From Calliphora vicina (lineage: Eukaryota; Arthropoda; Insecta; Diptera; Calliphoridae): a stretch of DNA of 64,000 nucleotides. The stretch is taken from contig NC_088780.1 in assembly GCF_958450345.1 (NCBI RefSeq), forward strand, positions 29,535,667 to 29,599,666, read 5' to 3'. Within the stretch, counting starts at the first letter, position 1. Each line of letters starts with the position of its first letter. Position numbers and translations under genes: made by a program. The notes under the pieces are model-generated. The model was not told the origin of the DNA and did not search any database. It worked only from the letters and a program-made list of their open reading frames with translations. Shown piece after piece: positions 1 through 10,924 of this stretch.

Positions 1-175
1 TATGTTAACTGTAACCATATATATGGTTGAGACAATCATGTGAATCGTAAGTTAACCATATTATGGTTACCACAATCATGTAAATGGTTACTGTGACTAT
101 AATATAGTTAAAAAACTTGTAACACTATATAAATGGTTACAGTAACCATGCCCAATTATATTTTTTCTCTGCGTG
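1..175. repeat. AT-rich dispersed repeat with GGTTAC/GTAACC motifs
   Basis: Short inverted motifs of the type ATGGTTAC and GTAACCAT recur every 40-60 bp. A diverged paralogue lies at about 49930..50140, sharing the ATATATGGTT/ATATATGATT, CAATCATGTGAATG and AAAAAACTTGTAA blocks in the same order. Both end in a similar TTTCTCTG(C/G)GTG block, which may be an element end. No coding content is visible. The family is not identified. Confidence 0.45.
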
Positions 176-811
176 TAGAGATTTATATCCAAGAAAATGT
201 GTATTTAAATCGTTTAATTCATCATGTCTTGGTTAAACTGTATAGCCGGAATTTAGATAATAATTAAAAAAAAAAAAATCTTTACATTGTTCATTAATGT
301 TCATATAAATGGTTAGCCATACGTAATGACTAGACAAAAATTATAAGAAAAATTGTGTAAAATAATAAAGACAAAAAACATCAAAAACGTGATTGTAATC
401 AGTTGTTTAATACAATTAAATAATTTAAAATGAAAACTTTATATAAAAATATTTTTGATATCAAAACAAATTTTGTAATAAAAAATTGTTTGACTGTATT
501 CCAAAAATAAAATCTAATTAACCGAAAAAAATCTCTTTCCGTTTTTAATTACAAATAATAACAATAAAATGACTTATTCGAGCTTTTAGCTGTGTGACAT
601 CTAAATATGATACAATTTTTATGTAATGTAATAAAGACTTTGTAATAATTTCTAATAAAATATTTCTGTTTCGCTAGAAATGTTGAAAATTATTTTTAGA
701 AATAATTTAAGCTGGTTATGTAAAATAAAAGTTTCATTTTGAATAAAAAGGCCGGTATATTTGAACTTAAAAATTTCAATATCAAATGCTAAGTATTTAC
801 ATTCACATACA
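176..811. other. AT-rich sequence without recognised features
   Basis: Long A and T runs with stop codons in all frames. I see no gene, element end or RNA here. Confidence 0.5.
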
Positions 812-813
812 TA

Positions 814-1044
814 CAGTGAGCCGCAAAAGTGAGTATACACCAAAAATTATTGGATAGTTTTTAAGATAATGAAAATTCTAAAATTTATCCATGATTAAAA
901 TTTTAAAGTTTCGGTTTGATAGAGATTGGCTTGAATAATATCTTTGGTTATGAAAAATATAGATTTAAGTCGGACTATAATGATTTTCATGATCTTAAAA
1001 AATCAAAAAATTCGCTGCTGTTTACTCACTTTTGAGGCTCACTG
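814..1044. mobile_element. 231-bp TIR MITE, Tc1/mariner-type, TA-flanked
   Basis: The left end CAGTGAGCCGCAAAAGTGAG and the reverse complement of the right end match over about 22 bp with one mismatch. Both ends are flanked by TA (812-813 and 1045-1046), the target duplication of Tc1/mariner elements. The interior is AT-rich and has no ORF. It abuts a degraded transposase of the same superfamily on the minus strand; whether that transposase belonged to this element cannot be told from one copy. Confidence 0.7.
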
Positions 1045-1045
1045 T

Positions 1046-1590
1046 ACATTTGAATTGTCCAATTTTCCATGACTCTGGCGCATAAATCTGGGTTCTGTTA
1101 GCTTTGGGCGAATATCTAATCTGTTGCCTATCTGCATAGACCTGCGTCTTAAGAAAATACCACAAGAAAAAGTGTAACAATCTCGGTGGCAGGTTCACAT
1201 CACTTCCACATGAGATGACCATGTCCTCAAATCGCTCGTGAAAAATGTGGCATTTAGAGCTGTCCTGTTGAAACCACAAGTCGTTAATGTACATATCAAC
1301 CAATTGAGGGCACAAGAAGTTGGCAATCAGCAACATATAGCGATCGCCGTTGTCGGTGAAGGCCTGGCCTACGTCGCTCTTAATGAAATATGGACTGATG
1401 ACTCCGCCAGCCCAAAATCCACACCAAACAGTAGCTTTTTCAGGATACCGTCGAAGCTATTTGAGCTAATTTGGATTGGTATTGTCGACATTTTGGTTTG
1501 TTGAAGTGCCTATTCATCCAGAAATTGGCTTCACCGTAAAATGAGAGAAGCGCGCGCAACTTTGCTGGAACAGAACAACCATTTCGATAA
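1046..1590 (-). pseudogene. Degraded Tc1/mariner-superfamily transposase
   Basis: Reading leftwards on the minus strand there are recognisable blocks of an IS630/Tc1/mariner DDE transposase: an ANFWMN-like block near 1520 (intact relatives have SDEAHFWLNG), the block ATVWCGFWAGGVISPYF near 1400, then WFQQD near 1270 (second catalytic Asp) and FLWYFLKTQVYAD near 1150 (intact relatives have FLWGYLKSKVYAD). The first catalytic Asp appears lost and the third sits in a scrambled block. Several frameshifts separate the pieces. The N-terminal DNA-binding domain is absent. It is a dead copy that ends where the next mariner pseudogene begins. Confidence 0.75.
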
Positions 1591-2570
1591 AACCGCTGAA
1601 AAAAGTGCCGCTGAAACACACCAATTGCTCACCAAAGCTTATGGTGAAGGGGTTTCAATGTTCGAGAGATGGTTTGTGCAGTTTAGAAGTGATGATTTTG
1701 ACAAGGAAAAAAGATGGCTTAGTACAGCCAAAAAAGTTCGATGATCAAGAATTGGAGGCATTACTCCATGAAGATTATTGTCAAACTCAACAACAGCTTG
1801 CAAAATTGGAAGCTACTCAACCAGCAATTTTAAAACTTTTGCGAGCAACAGGATTTATCGAAAAGCAGGGAAATGGTTTACTCTACGAAATGAAGCCGAG
1901 GGACCTTAAAATATGATTTTTCATGTCCGAAATTAAGCTTGAACGCTATAAAAGAAAATCATTTTAGCACTGAATCATTACTTGCGATGAAAAATGGATC
2001 CATTACGATAACCCGAAGAGTAAGATATCGTATGAGGAGCTTGGCCAACCAGCCGAATCATCCCCCAAGCCAAATATCCATGGAACTAAGGTAATTCTCT
2101 GTATTTGGTGGGAGCAAAAGGATCCTAGCTATTATGAGCTGCTTAAATCTGGTGAGACCATTACAGGGAACCTGTACCCAACGCAAGTTATTCGTTTAAA
2201 GCGAGCATTTGCCGGCAAACCCCTAGAATATGCGGCCAGACATGAAACTGTAATATTCCATCATAACAACGCTCGGCCACATGTTGCAATACCTGTTAAA
2301 AACTATTTAAAATGAAGTGCTTGGGCAGTTTTGTCTCATCCGCTTTATAGGCCAGACCTTGCCCCGTTCGTCTACTATTTGTTTCGATCGGTTCAGAACG
2401 CTCTCTCTGGGATAGGCTTCATTTCAGAACAGAGTATCCGATATTGGCCTGATTCGTTCATGGCCTGAGCAATTCTTTTGGCTCAGAATCCATGTGTTGC
2501 CTGAAATATGGGAAAAAGTCATAGCTAACAATGGCCAATACTTTGAATAAATTTATATAGTACAAATGTA
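1591..2570 (+). pseudogene. Mariner (DD34D) transposase pseudogene
   Basis: Blocks of a mariner transposase follow each other in three frames: AAETHQLLTKAYGEG near 1605, the helix-turn-helix linker FDDQELEALLHEDYCQTQQQ at 1738..1800, PKWIHYDNPK-like sequence near 2000, and YRPDLAPFVYYLFRSVQNAL near 2350. The family motif HDN appears as HNN near 2262, so the second catalytic Asp is lost, and SPDLAPSD appears as RPDLAPFV, so the third is lost too. There are at least three frame changes plus in-frame stops. It is a dead copy of the same family found at 6560..8270, 44410..44830, 50863..51660 and 60387..60560. Confidence 0.85.
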
Positions 2571-2639
2571 GCAAAATAAATGCTAAAAACCCCTCATTTG
2601 TATGCCTTAGTTTATAGTGAAAGAAAAACAAATCATTGA

Positions 2640-3700
2640 AAAATATAAAAATTACCTGCCTTACAGAGACAGAATTCTCATTCATCATAAAAACAATTTT
2701 GCCCAATAATATCGATGTGATTGAGAAATAGTTTGATATCATTATCTCAGCTTAAAAAGCATTGAGTTGTAAGAACTTTATTATTAAGACTTGGTGTGAT
2801 TTAAAACCAACTTCTAAAGCTACGTTTCCGCATACACCGTAATCGGCACCGAAAACGAAATACCATATATTTGCACCGAAAAAAAGTTCGTTTCAGAAAT
2901 CGGGAACGAAATCTATGTCTAGACGGCACCGATCAGTAACGAAAAACCTGTCATTTGGGGCCGGAACGAAAACAACTTGAAGTAGGTTGTTTTTGGTGCT
3001 GTAGGAACGAAATTACTTTAATTATTTTTTTATTTCAAATTTAAAGAAAATCAAAATGAATACAAAAAAATTAATTTTCTTTATTGGAAGAGGAAAAAAT
3101 AATAGATTTTGTCAACAATAATGAAATTCTATTTAATGTGCGACAGCCAAAATTAAAAATAATTTCGTTTCTGTTTTATGCCGCAACGCAACGCAACCAA
3201 CTGAAACGAAAACAATTTAGAAACGAGACGGTGACGAACACCAACGTTTTTCAGTTTCAGTTTTCGTTATCGGCGCCGATTACAGTGTATGCAGAAACCC
3301 AGCATAAGATAACTTTGTAGTAGAATGAAATCTCTATTTTATAGTTAAGATGTTTTAAGCTTTGGATTAGGTCTACAGAAAAATTCTCCTGCACTCCTCC
3401 TTAGCTTGTTTCAATGTGAGCCCATCATTGGCGGTTTCTTGAAATAAATATATAGTGAAAAACAGTTTTCAAAATATCCCTGGTTCTTATGAAGTTTTAA
3501 GTTTATTTAGCTAAGTATTTCTGGTCATATGTGTGTGTAAAACACTATCATATCCTAAATACAACACCAAAGCTAATAATATTCCCCTGGCATATTTATC
3601 ATTATCTTAGCTGCTATGTTATTGAAAATCAGTGAAATCGCTTAAGTACCAAAAAAGTTATGAACCAAAATGTCAGCACATCTGAGGTTGCTGAAAAAAA
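2640..3700 (+). repeat. Dispersed repeat, one arm of a diverged inverted pair
   Basis: This segment, minus the insertion at 2819..3303, matches the reverse complement of about 5940..6490. Shared blocks in order include TTCATCATAAAA, TTGAGTTGTAAGA, AAGACTTGG, AAGATAACTTTG, GTCTACAGAAAAATT (versus CTACTGAAAAATT), GTAAAACACTATCAT and a block around TTATCTTAGCTGCTATGTTATTGAAAATC. Partial copies of the last part occur at 5220..5440 and 40496..40690. In both large copies it lies next to a mariner 3' end. The source family is unknown. Confidence 0.6.
2819..3303. mobile_element. 485-bp TIR element, probable 3-bp TAA target
   Basis: The left end (GCTACGTTTCCGCATACACC) and the reverse complement of the right end (GCTGGGTTTCTGCATACACT) match over roughly 35 bp with a few changes, continuing into TAATCGGC. 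The interior has an AACGAAA-rich theme and no ORF of note. The sibling copy of the host repeat near 6340..6360 reads ACTTGTAAGATAAC without an insert, which suggests insertion at TAA with duplication. A 3-bp TAA/TTA duplication is typical of PIF/Harbinger elements; the assignment is inference. Confidence 0.6.
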
Positions 3701-5219
3701 AACTAAAAAAAACGGATCAACTTTGGACTTCAGTAAAACCGAATTGCTATATTTTTGGTGTATTGAAATGTTATTAAATATTGTAATATATTAATATATT
3801 TTTCTTTAATAAAGCTGAATGGTTTAAATTATGTCTAGATTAGCATGCAGATGCTCGTTTTTGTTACACTCACGCAAAAAGAAAAAAACTCAACATTATT
3901 AACAAACATTTTCATATTCTTTTAAATATTTATTTAAGTATGAATAATAGTAGAACGTAGACAAAGTTTATCTTTAAAAAATATATATAAATTTGTATTT
4001 AAACTATTGTTTTTGTCTTTCAAAAGGTGTTGCTAATTTGTAGTTCCAAGTTGTAGAAAACAAAAAAAAATATGTTTAAAACAAAAAGCAAAGAAACTTG
4101 TATTGTAGAAAAAAAACAAAGTTTAAATTCAGTGGGAACATTTCTCAGCTAACTAAAACAGAGTTTTGAATTCTTAACATCTTTTTTTTTATTTATATTT
4201 TTTGTAAATTCATTAAAAACATTTGTCATTTCCCAAATGAGCTAAGACAGCAAAGACAACGTTATTTTATACAGTATTTTTGGCTTGTTCTGGTTGTTTT
4301 TATTGTAATTTTGTTTATCTCTAAGTTTAAACAAAATAAATAAGAAATATTAGTAACTAACAACATGAAAAAAAAAACAGAAAAAGTTTAAGTTTTCGCC
4401 CAAAAAGATGAAGCAGTAGAAACAAAGTTTTACCAAATTATTTCATTTCCGCCGTTCACTCAACCAACATTTATAGCTTCTTTTTTTTATGCGATTCATT
4501 TTTTATAAATGTTATTGCTGTTGTTGCTATTTCTCTATTTCACTTAGTTTTTGCCGCATTTTATGTTTTAGCTGTATTTTTTTTTCTTGTCTACTGTTCG
4601 AATTTTTAGGTGAACTGAAGTTAATATATGATTCTGGGAGTTTGTTTCATGTATTTTATTTCATTTCATTCATTTTCTTTATCTACTTTCAGACAAACAT
4701 ATTCATTTTCTTCGTCATACCGTGTGTGTTTGTATGAGCGAAGAGTTAAACTTAATATAGACCACGTTTAAAATAAACTTTTTTTCTTTGTTGTAGTTTT
4801 ATGACCCACAGAGACTGAGACTGACTCTGTATGTAATTTATAAAATTGTATTAAACTTAAGTTTTTTTTTTCTTTCCAACTTTTTTTTTCTTATTTTTTT
4901 TGTGATAATTTTTCAAACCTTTTTGAAGGTTTTTTGCAGACTTTAAGACACTGTGGTTTGTTTAAAGGAAAAGGTGAAGAAAATTAAATAGAAAGATTCT
5001 CCTTTGACTAGTGTTGCACAAACTACTCCCGTTTTATAACGTCTACCCATTCACTCCATTTTAATTAGTTTATTTAGTAAAGGTTACTAAAACTTTTTAA
5101 AAAATATTACAACAACAACTAGAATTAAAACAACATAATTGATTATACTCATTAAACAAATATATAAAACCATACCAACAACAAACAAAGCACAAGTATT
5201 ACTGTTTAATACTATTTTT
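3701..5219. other. AT-rich unassigned sequence
   Basis: Poly-A/T-rich sequence. A pyrimidine tract followed by TCTACTTTCAG ends at 4693 and looks like a 3' splice site, but no supported exon follows. A cysteine- and phenylalanine-rich ORF at 4489..4737 is a by-product of the pyrimidine tract. Confidence 0.4.
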
Positions 5220-5440
5220 CCGAGGTGGTCCCACATTTTTAGAGGTGGTCTTAGATTTTGGTTCATAACTTTTTTGTTACTAAACCGATTTCGCTCATTT
5301 TCAATACCGTATTAGCTAAGAAAATAATAAATATTTAAGTAAAATCTCATTGGTTTTTGTAAGGTATTTTGGACATGACAGTGTTTTACACACACATATT
5401 GGCAGACAAAGCTAAAATGACTTAGGATTTTATAAGAAAC
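5220..5440 (-). repeat. Partial copy of the 2640..3700 dispersed repeat
   Basis: It shares TTTTGGTTCATAACTTTTTT, the ATTTTCAATACC block, the TTAGCTAAGA block and GACATGACAGTGTTTTACAC with the 5940..6490 copy. A third partial copy is at 40496..40690. No coding content. Confidence 0.5.
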
Positions 5441-5530
5441 AAAAATGTTTTGAAATGTCTATGTTTCACAATGACAACGACACAGAGTAACTAAAAGTTG
5501 TTACTAGTTAGTAACAATTGTTACTGGAAA

Positions 5531-5935
5531 AGCGTTCATTAACTCAAAAAACTTGCAAGTAGAGAAAAAATCAAGAGCGTATAAATTTTAGAGAGTGTTC
5601 TCTCGTTGCAAACTATTACAAGTTCTATTTGGAACTCGTAATAGTTAGCAGCTTATATTTCAAATGTTTTGTATTATTGTTTATTTATTTACAATTTTAT
5701 TTTTGTGGTGAAAAAATGTCAAAAAAAAGAATTATCAATAAAATTGAAGAAAATGTGAGTATTTACATACATTTTAAAAGGAATAAAATAAGAAAATTGT
5801 GTGTATAAAATAATTATTACTGGAAAGGCGTTCATTTACTTTTTACTATTATTGAGAATTTAAGAGAGGAATTTTGTAAATTTTGATTTTATTCTCTCGT
5901 TGCAAGTATTTACTGGGAAAGTAAATGAACAGACC
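5531..5935. mobile_element. About 405-bp TIR element with a candidate small first exon
   Basis: The left end (GCGTTCATTAACTC, then ACTTGCAAGTAGAGAAAAAATC) matches the reverse complement of the right end (CTGTTCATTTACTTT, then ACTTGCAACGAGAGAATAAAATC) with a short indel. A second internal copy of the end sequence starts near 5816. Inside, an ATG at 5716 opens a 13-codon frame rich in Lys, Ile and Glu that stops at a GTGAGT 5' splice-site match (5755). This could be a relic of a spliced transposase gene or chance; no downstream exon is visible. Confidence 0.45.
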
Positions 5936-5939
5936 TAAT

Positions 5940-6490
5940 GTGTAAGGTTTAAATCAACCCAGTTATATCAATAAGTAGCCTAAGATGTGTTGACATTTTG
6001 ATTCATAACTTGCGTGGTATTTAAGCGATTTCACTGATTTTCAATAACATAGCAGCTAAGACAATGACAAATATGCCAAAGGAATATTATTAGATTTGGT
6101 GGTGTATTTAGGACATGATGGTGTTTTACACACATATATGACCAGAAATAGCTAAACAAACTTAAAAGTTCATAAGAACCGAGAATATTTTTAAAACTGT
6201 TTTTCAGTACATTTGAACAAGCTAAGGAATAGGGCAGGAGATTTTATTACAAAATATGAAAATGTCACCCAAGAATTTTTCAGTAGACCAAATTCATAGC
6301 TTAAAATACCTTAACTTTAAAATAGAGAATTCATTCTAGTCCAAAGTTATCTTACAAGTTTTTAAATCAGACCAAGTCTTAATAATAAATATCTTACAAC
6401 TCAATGTTTTTTAACTTGAGATAATGAATTGTTGGACAAAATTGTTTTATGATGAATCAAAATTATGTTACTGTAAGGCTTGAAATTTTA
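5940..6490 (-). repeat. Second arm of the inverted dispersed repeat
   Basis: Reverse-complement counterpart of 2640..3700 with many substitutions and small indels. It lacks the 485-bp TIR element and so gives that element's empty site. The mariner pseudogene follows directly at 6560, mirroring the arrangement on the left. Confidence 0.6.
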
Positions 6491-6559
6491 TGGAATATTA
6501 AAATTTTTAATATTTAATAAATTTGGGCATATATTGAGTATATGACTAACAAATTCGGT

Positions 6560-8272
6560 TTTTTAAGCCATTATTTTGAAATATTTGTACAAAAAAGTAT
6601 TGGCCACTGTTAGCCATGGAATTTTCCCATCTTTCTGGCAGCATATGCATTCCGAGCCAAAAGAACTGCTCTTATTTTGAGACCAAGAACGCATCAAGCC
6701 AATATCGCCTACTCTGTTCAAAGTGAAGCGTATCCCAGAGATCTGCTCCCATTGAAACAACTAGTAGTCTGACGGGGCATGGTCTGAACTATAAAACTGG
6801 TGAGGGAAAACTTCCCAACCACTTCATTCTAAACACTTTTTAACAGGTATTGCAACATGTGGCCGAGCATTGTCGTAATGGAATATTACGGGCTTCAAAC
6901 GAATCAGTTGTGTTCGGTACAGGTTCCCTGTAATGGTATGGCCAGATTTCAATCGCTCATAATAAATAAGATCCCTTTGATAGGACCCTTTCGGTTCGAA
7001 TCGGCTGGTTGTCCGGTCTTCACATATGATTCTTTACGCTTTGGGTTATTATAATGGATCCATTTTCATAGCAAATAATGATTCAAAAATGATTTTCTTT
7101 TATAGAGTTCAAGCAGTATTTCAGACATAAAAAATCGTCTTTCAAGGTCTTTCCGCTTCAATTCGTATGGTACCCAATTTCCCAGCTTTTGGATGAATCC
7201 TGCTACTCTCAAAAGTTGAGTAGCTTCCAATGATTTTGCAAGATCTTGTTGAGTTTTACAGCAATCTTCATGGAGTTTGTTTGACCTGTTAAAAACACCA
7301 CTTCTAAACCCAACAACCCTTCTCTCGCATATTGAAACCGATTAAACACATTCACCGTAAGCTTTGGTGAGCAATTGGTGTGTTTCACCGGCACTTTTTT
7401 TATACCCTTCGTCATGAGTGACAAGGGTATATATAAGTTTGTCATTCCGTTTGTAATTTCTACATTTTTCATTTGTGACTCCACAAAGTATATACTATAT
7501 TCTGAATCTTTATAGATAGCGAAGTCGATATAGCCAAGTCCGTCTGTCCGTCTTTATGTTGAAATCAACTTTCCGTAGCCCCCAAATAACTTAAATATAT
7601 GATTCATACATTAATATGTCGGGAGTTCTTCCGGCTCGATTGATATTTAAAATCGACAAAATCGGCCTATAAATGGCTGAGATATAAGGAAACCTCGATT
7701 TTTCCCTATTGTTGATCTATATCTGGATTACTAAGTCATTAATATAAACAATATGGATATCTAATGATAGATATTTTAAAATCCATTGCAACGATGTATA
7801 TAAGGTTATAGTAAGTTGGACCTAAAATGGGTCAAAATCGGGAAAAATATTTTTTAACCCGAATTTTCATCAAAAATTTTTTTTTTATTTGTCATAAATT
7901 ATTTTTCCAAAAATTTTTTTTACAAATTAAAAAAAAAATTTGTAAAAAAAAACTTTTTCTAAAAAAATTTTAATTTTGTTTAAATACAAATATTTAAAAA
8001 AAATATATTTTTTTGTATAATTTGGTGAAGGGTATATAAGATTCAGCACAGCCGAATATAGGTCTCTTACTTGTTTTTAGTTAAATAAGTAAAGCAAAAC
8101 TTTCCGCATATGGCCCTTTGTTGGCACAAAATTCGTCATTTTCGGGACAAAAGAACGTTATTGTTTACATTATAATTTTCGATAACTAAGTCAGAATAAA
8201 TGACAGATATGTACCCTTCAAAATGACATATTAGTTATTAAAAACAAAAACCGCGTTCAAAAGATACGTAAA
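6560..8272 (-). pseudogene. Mariner transposase pseudogene, split by a Helentron-like insertion
   Basis: Minus-strand reading from the right: a 5' leader similar to 44410..44590 (8078..8272), then an interruption by the element at 7401..8077. The transposase continues with TNCSPKLTVN (7372..7340), helix-turn-helix-region remnants, and a block around 6790 where SPDLAPSD should be but is broken by stops, ending in a tail near 6590. It has multiple frameshifts and no intact catalytic triad. It is the same family as 1591..2570, and its 3' flank shares the inverted dispersed repeat. The insertion came after the mariner. Confidence 0.8.
7401..8077 (+). mobile_element. Non-autonomous Helentron-like (DINE-like) element, copy 1
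   Basis: It starts TATACCCTTCGTCATGAGTG, carries a subterminal AAGGGTATATATAAGTTTG, a core with GTCCGTCTGTCCGTC, ATCTGGATTACTAAGTCATT and AGTTGGACCTAAAATGGGTC, then an A/T linker. It ends GGTGAAGGGTATATAAG, an imperfect hairpin ATTCAGCACAGCCGAAT and CTCTTACTTG before a T run. The left ACCCTTC and right GAAGGGT ends are complementary. No ORF. Short end repeats, a 3' hairpin, lack of an obvious target duplication and insertion into T-rich sites fit Helentron/DINE-1-type elements; the family name is inference. Confidence 0.7.
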
Positions 8273-8529
8273 TCCCGCATGGGAGCACAGTTGAAACGGG
8301 ACATTTAAAATCTGTATTTATTATAACCATTTTAATGTAGAGCTAGGAATTAAACAATCAATCGTTGGAATAAATTAAGACAGATCCTTGTACAAGTAAT
8401 TTCCGTCTAAAATAAAATTCATATATATAAATTGAACTCAATAGGTTTGTGAAAAATACTCCAATCTTCCAAAAAAAAATGTTTGAATAATGTTTAAGTA
8501 TAGATTTTTATTTAGCTAAAAGGCATTAA

Positions 8530-8770
8530 CCCTCTTACTGGCCAATTTTATTTCGAGGTAAAATAATATACCAGGTTATTGTTTGAAAAAAAAAGAAATA
8601 CGTTGGAATAAAAACAAACAAAAGACAAGTGCATGTTCTTGTTTATCCCAATAAGTAAATTATTTGTCTCGTTACACATATTTACCATTATAACGGGAAA
8701 ATTAACCAAATAAAGCAGCATTACATACATTTAACATACCCGCCTAAAGGCAGCCTTGCCGGTTAGAGGG
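8530..8770. mobile_element. 241-bp TTAA-flanked MITE (piggyBac-like)
   Basis: Flanked by TTAA at 8526-8529 and 8771-8774. The left end CCCTCTTACTGGCCAA and the reverse complement of the right end CCCTCTAACCGGCAAG form an imperfect terminal inverted repeat. A TTAA duplication with CCC-starting ends is characteristic of piggyBac elements. The interior has no transposase. Confidence 0.75.
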
Positions 8771-8774
8771 TTAA

Positions 8775-10110
8775 ATGTCTTTGATTACAGATTTTGTTCA
8801 CCTCTATTTATTAAATGCCAATATCTATTAAGTTAAGTTTCAATATTTTCTCAACTTTTTGCCAATTATAACACTGTGCCTTGCTACAAACTCACTCTAG
8901 TGTAAACCACGGTACTTCCTTTTTTTCAGCTTGCCAGCTTTCTTAGCATTTTTTTCTCTGCTTTTGTGTGACTGTGTGTGTTCGTTTGAGTTCAGTCTTA
9001 ACGTCTTGTGAATTTAAAGAAAGAAAAAAAATATGTATTTAGAAGACGTAGATGAACTAACCAACTATGTTGGTTTTTAGCTGGGATGGAAAAGTCAGTC
9101 TTTACAAAATTTACAAAATCTGCAATTTAGAATAAAATGTATAGCACCACAACATATTATACACAAAATTGCGGTTCTACGACGACTCCAATAATATTAA
9201 AAACAATAATTAGGCGTTATCATTTCGTTGTTGGTACTGTATTTTTCTTCCCAGGTCTCTTGATATTTATGTTCAGCACCACTTTAACATATCAATAGTT
9301 CATATCTGTTTTGCTCTACATTCAAATCTCTAAAGTATACAGCCCTGGTGAGAGAAGCGCCGCCAAGTTTGAAAAAAGAAAAAAAAACTTTAAGAAAAAT
9401 CCATTCATACATATATTTGGCTTAAAGTTCACGCTTAAGTTTTGTTGTTGCTGCCGCTGCTGTTGTTGTTGTTTTATTGTTTTTGTTACAATTTCCGCTT
9501 TAACATTAAGTTTTTTTTAACTTAGCGCATTTTAGTTTTAGCGCTCATTTGTTATAATGAATGATGTTTGCCCGGTACGTACGTCCCTTTGTCTATTTGT
9601 TAGCTCGTTTGTCGTTTTAGCCCATCTGTTTAAAGTACGTTTAGGTTTTTTTTGTTATCGTATGCCAAACAAAGTGTTCGATTTTGTTTAAAGAAAACGA
9701 GGGAAAATAAAGTGTAATCAGTGCAAAAGAGGGAGACATATGGATTAACAGCGATGTAGGTAGGAAAAAGGGGGAAGGGAAGCTAAACTAAAACAAAACA
9801 TAAATTGTTTAGTTATATGAATTTTTGAAAATTAAAGTCTGTTGTATATTAACTATATAACAATTTGTGTTATCGATGGTCATAGGTTGACAGCTCCTAT
9901 CTCTCGAATTTGATTTCATAATGAGATAATGTTACCAAACGATTCCTCCATGGCTAAGATACCTTATGGCATCATTAACTTATAACAGAACCAGGTGCCT
10001 ACCTATGACCATTATTCTACCTCTTAATTTTTGTTTACGAATTTTGTGAAAAGCACTCATTACCTTCTTCTTTATCCAGTATTTATGTTTCTTGAATTTA
10101 AAATTGTGTT
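8775..10110. other. AT-rich sequence with a TGC/TTG microsatellite
   Basis: A trinucleotide run (TTG, CTG, CCG mixed) lies at about 9442..9475. A purine-rich patch lies near 9700..9780. No exon, RNA or element end could be supported. Confidence 0.45.
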
Positions 10111-10115
10111 TAATA

Positions 10116-10281
10116 GAAGTCGAAAAGTAAGTGCTGGTTCACACTCTTCAAATTTACTTGAGCAAGTCTTGAGTTTATAGATGAGAGAAGAAATTTTTTC
10201 CAATCTCCTCTCTCATCAAAAAACTTAAGACTTGCGCAAGTAAACTAGACGTGTATGAACCAGCACTTACTTTTTGACTTC
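10116..10281. mobile_element. 166-bp foldback MITE
   Basis: Both arms are about 60 bp: GAAGTCGAAAAGTAAGTGCT on the left, and the reverse complement of the right starts GAAGTCAAAAAGTAAGTGCT. Both continue through GGTTCA and a ...CAAGTCTT(G/A)AGTTT block. It is flanked by TAATA on each side (10111-10115 and 10282-10286). There is almost no loop, so the transcript would form a strong hairpin. Superfamily uncertain. Confidence 0.7.
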
Positions 10282-10352
10282 TAATAAGCACAATTGTAAG
10301 CATAAACAGTTGAGTTTCAGAAAACAGTTTTGTAATGAGTGAAAAATAACTA

Positions 10353-10555
10353 CATAGAGAAAACAGATTCATAATAGCAACCGAATTTGTTTCCAATTGA
10401 ATGATTCGGTTGCACACACAGAATTTTTCGGTTCTAGCAACAGAAAATCAGTGGATAAAGAAGAATTTCGGTTGAAGCAACCAAACTTTTGTTATAAGTT
10501 ATAAAACAACTGTAAAATTCGGTCACTAAAACATTACGAATCTGTTTTCTCTGTG
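10353..10555. mobile_element. 203-bp TIR MITE, TA-flanked
   Basis: The left end CATAGAGAAAACAGATTCAT and the reverse complement of the right end CACAGAGAAAACAGATTCGT match with two changes. The flanks are TA on both sides. Internal GGTTGC/GCAACC motifs repeat. Non-autonomous and Tc1/mariner-like by its target. Confidence 0.7.
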
Positions 10556-10924
10556 TAAGTTTAAAAAGTTTGCATGTCTGAAGTGCCCTAATTTGAAACA
10601 CGACAGCGCGCCATTCCTGAAGAGTCTATTGGATCCGTCGTCAAAAAATCACTCGATTTCTTCTCGGTTACACCTACGTATAATTGCATATCAATCAGAT
10701 CAGCCAGTTAAAAATGGTAAATTTATTTCCCAAATATTTTGATTCTTCCCCATTGAGTACCTTGTGTCACTTACATCAGAGTATAGTCGGACTTTAGATA
10801 GTCTGCTGCTATAGTTTAGCCATAGTCTGACTACAGTTTCTCAACAGCATGGCTAATTTTAGTCTAAATATAGGCTTGTTACAGCCTGGCTATATTTTGG
10901 AAAAAAAGCTGATTAAATTCTATT

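Noticed and set aside
1238..1504. 88-residue plus-strand ORF
   Set aside because: Antisense shadow of the minus-strand transposase relic.
4489..4737. Cys/Phe-rich ORF that could be a small secreted or membrane protein
   Set aside because: Reads through a pyrimidine tract; composition follows the DNA and there is no start context or partner exon.
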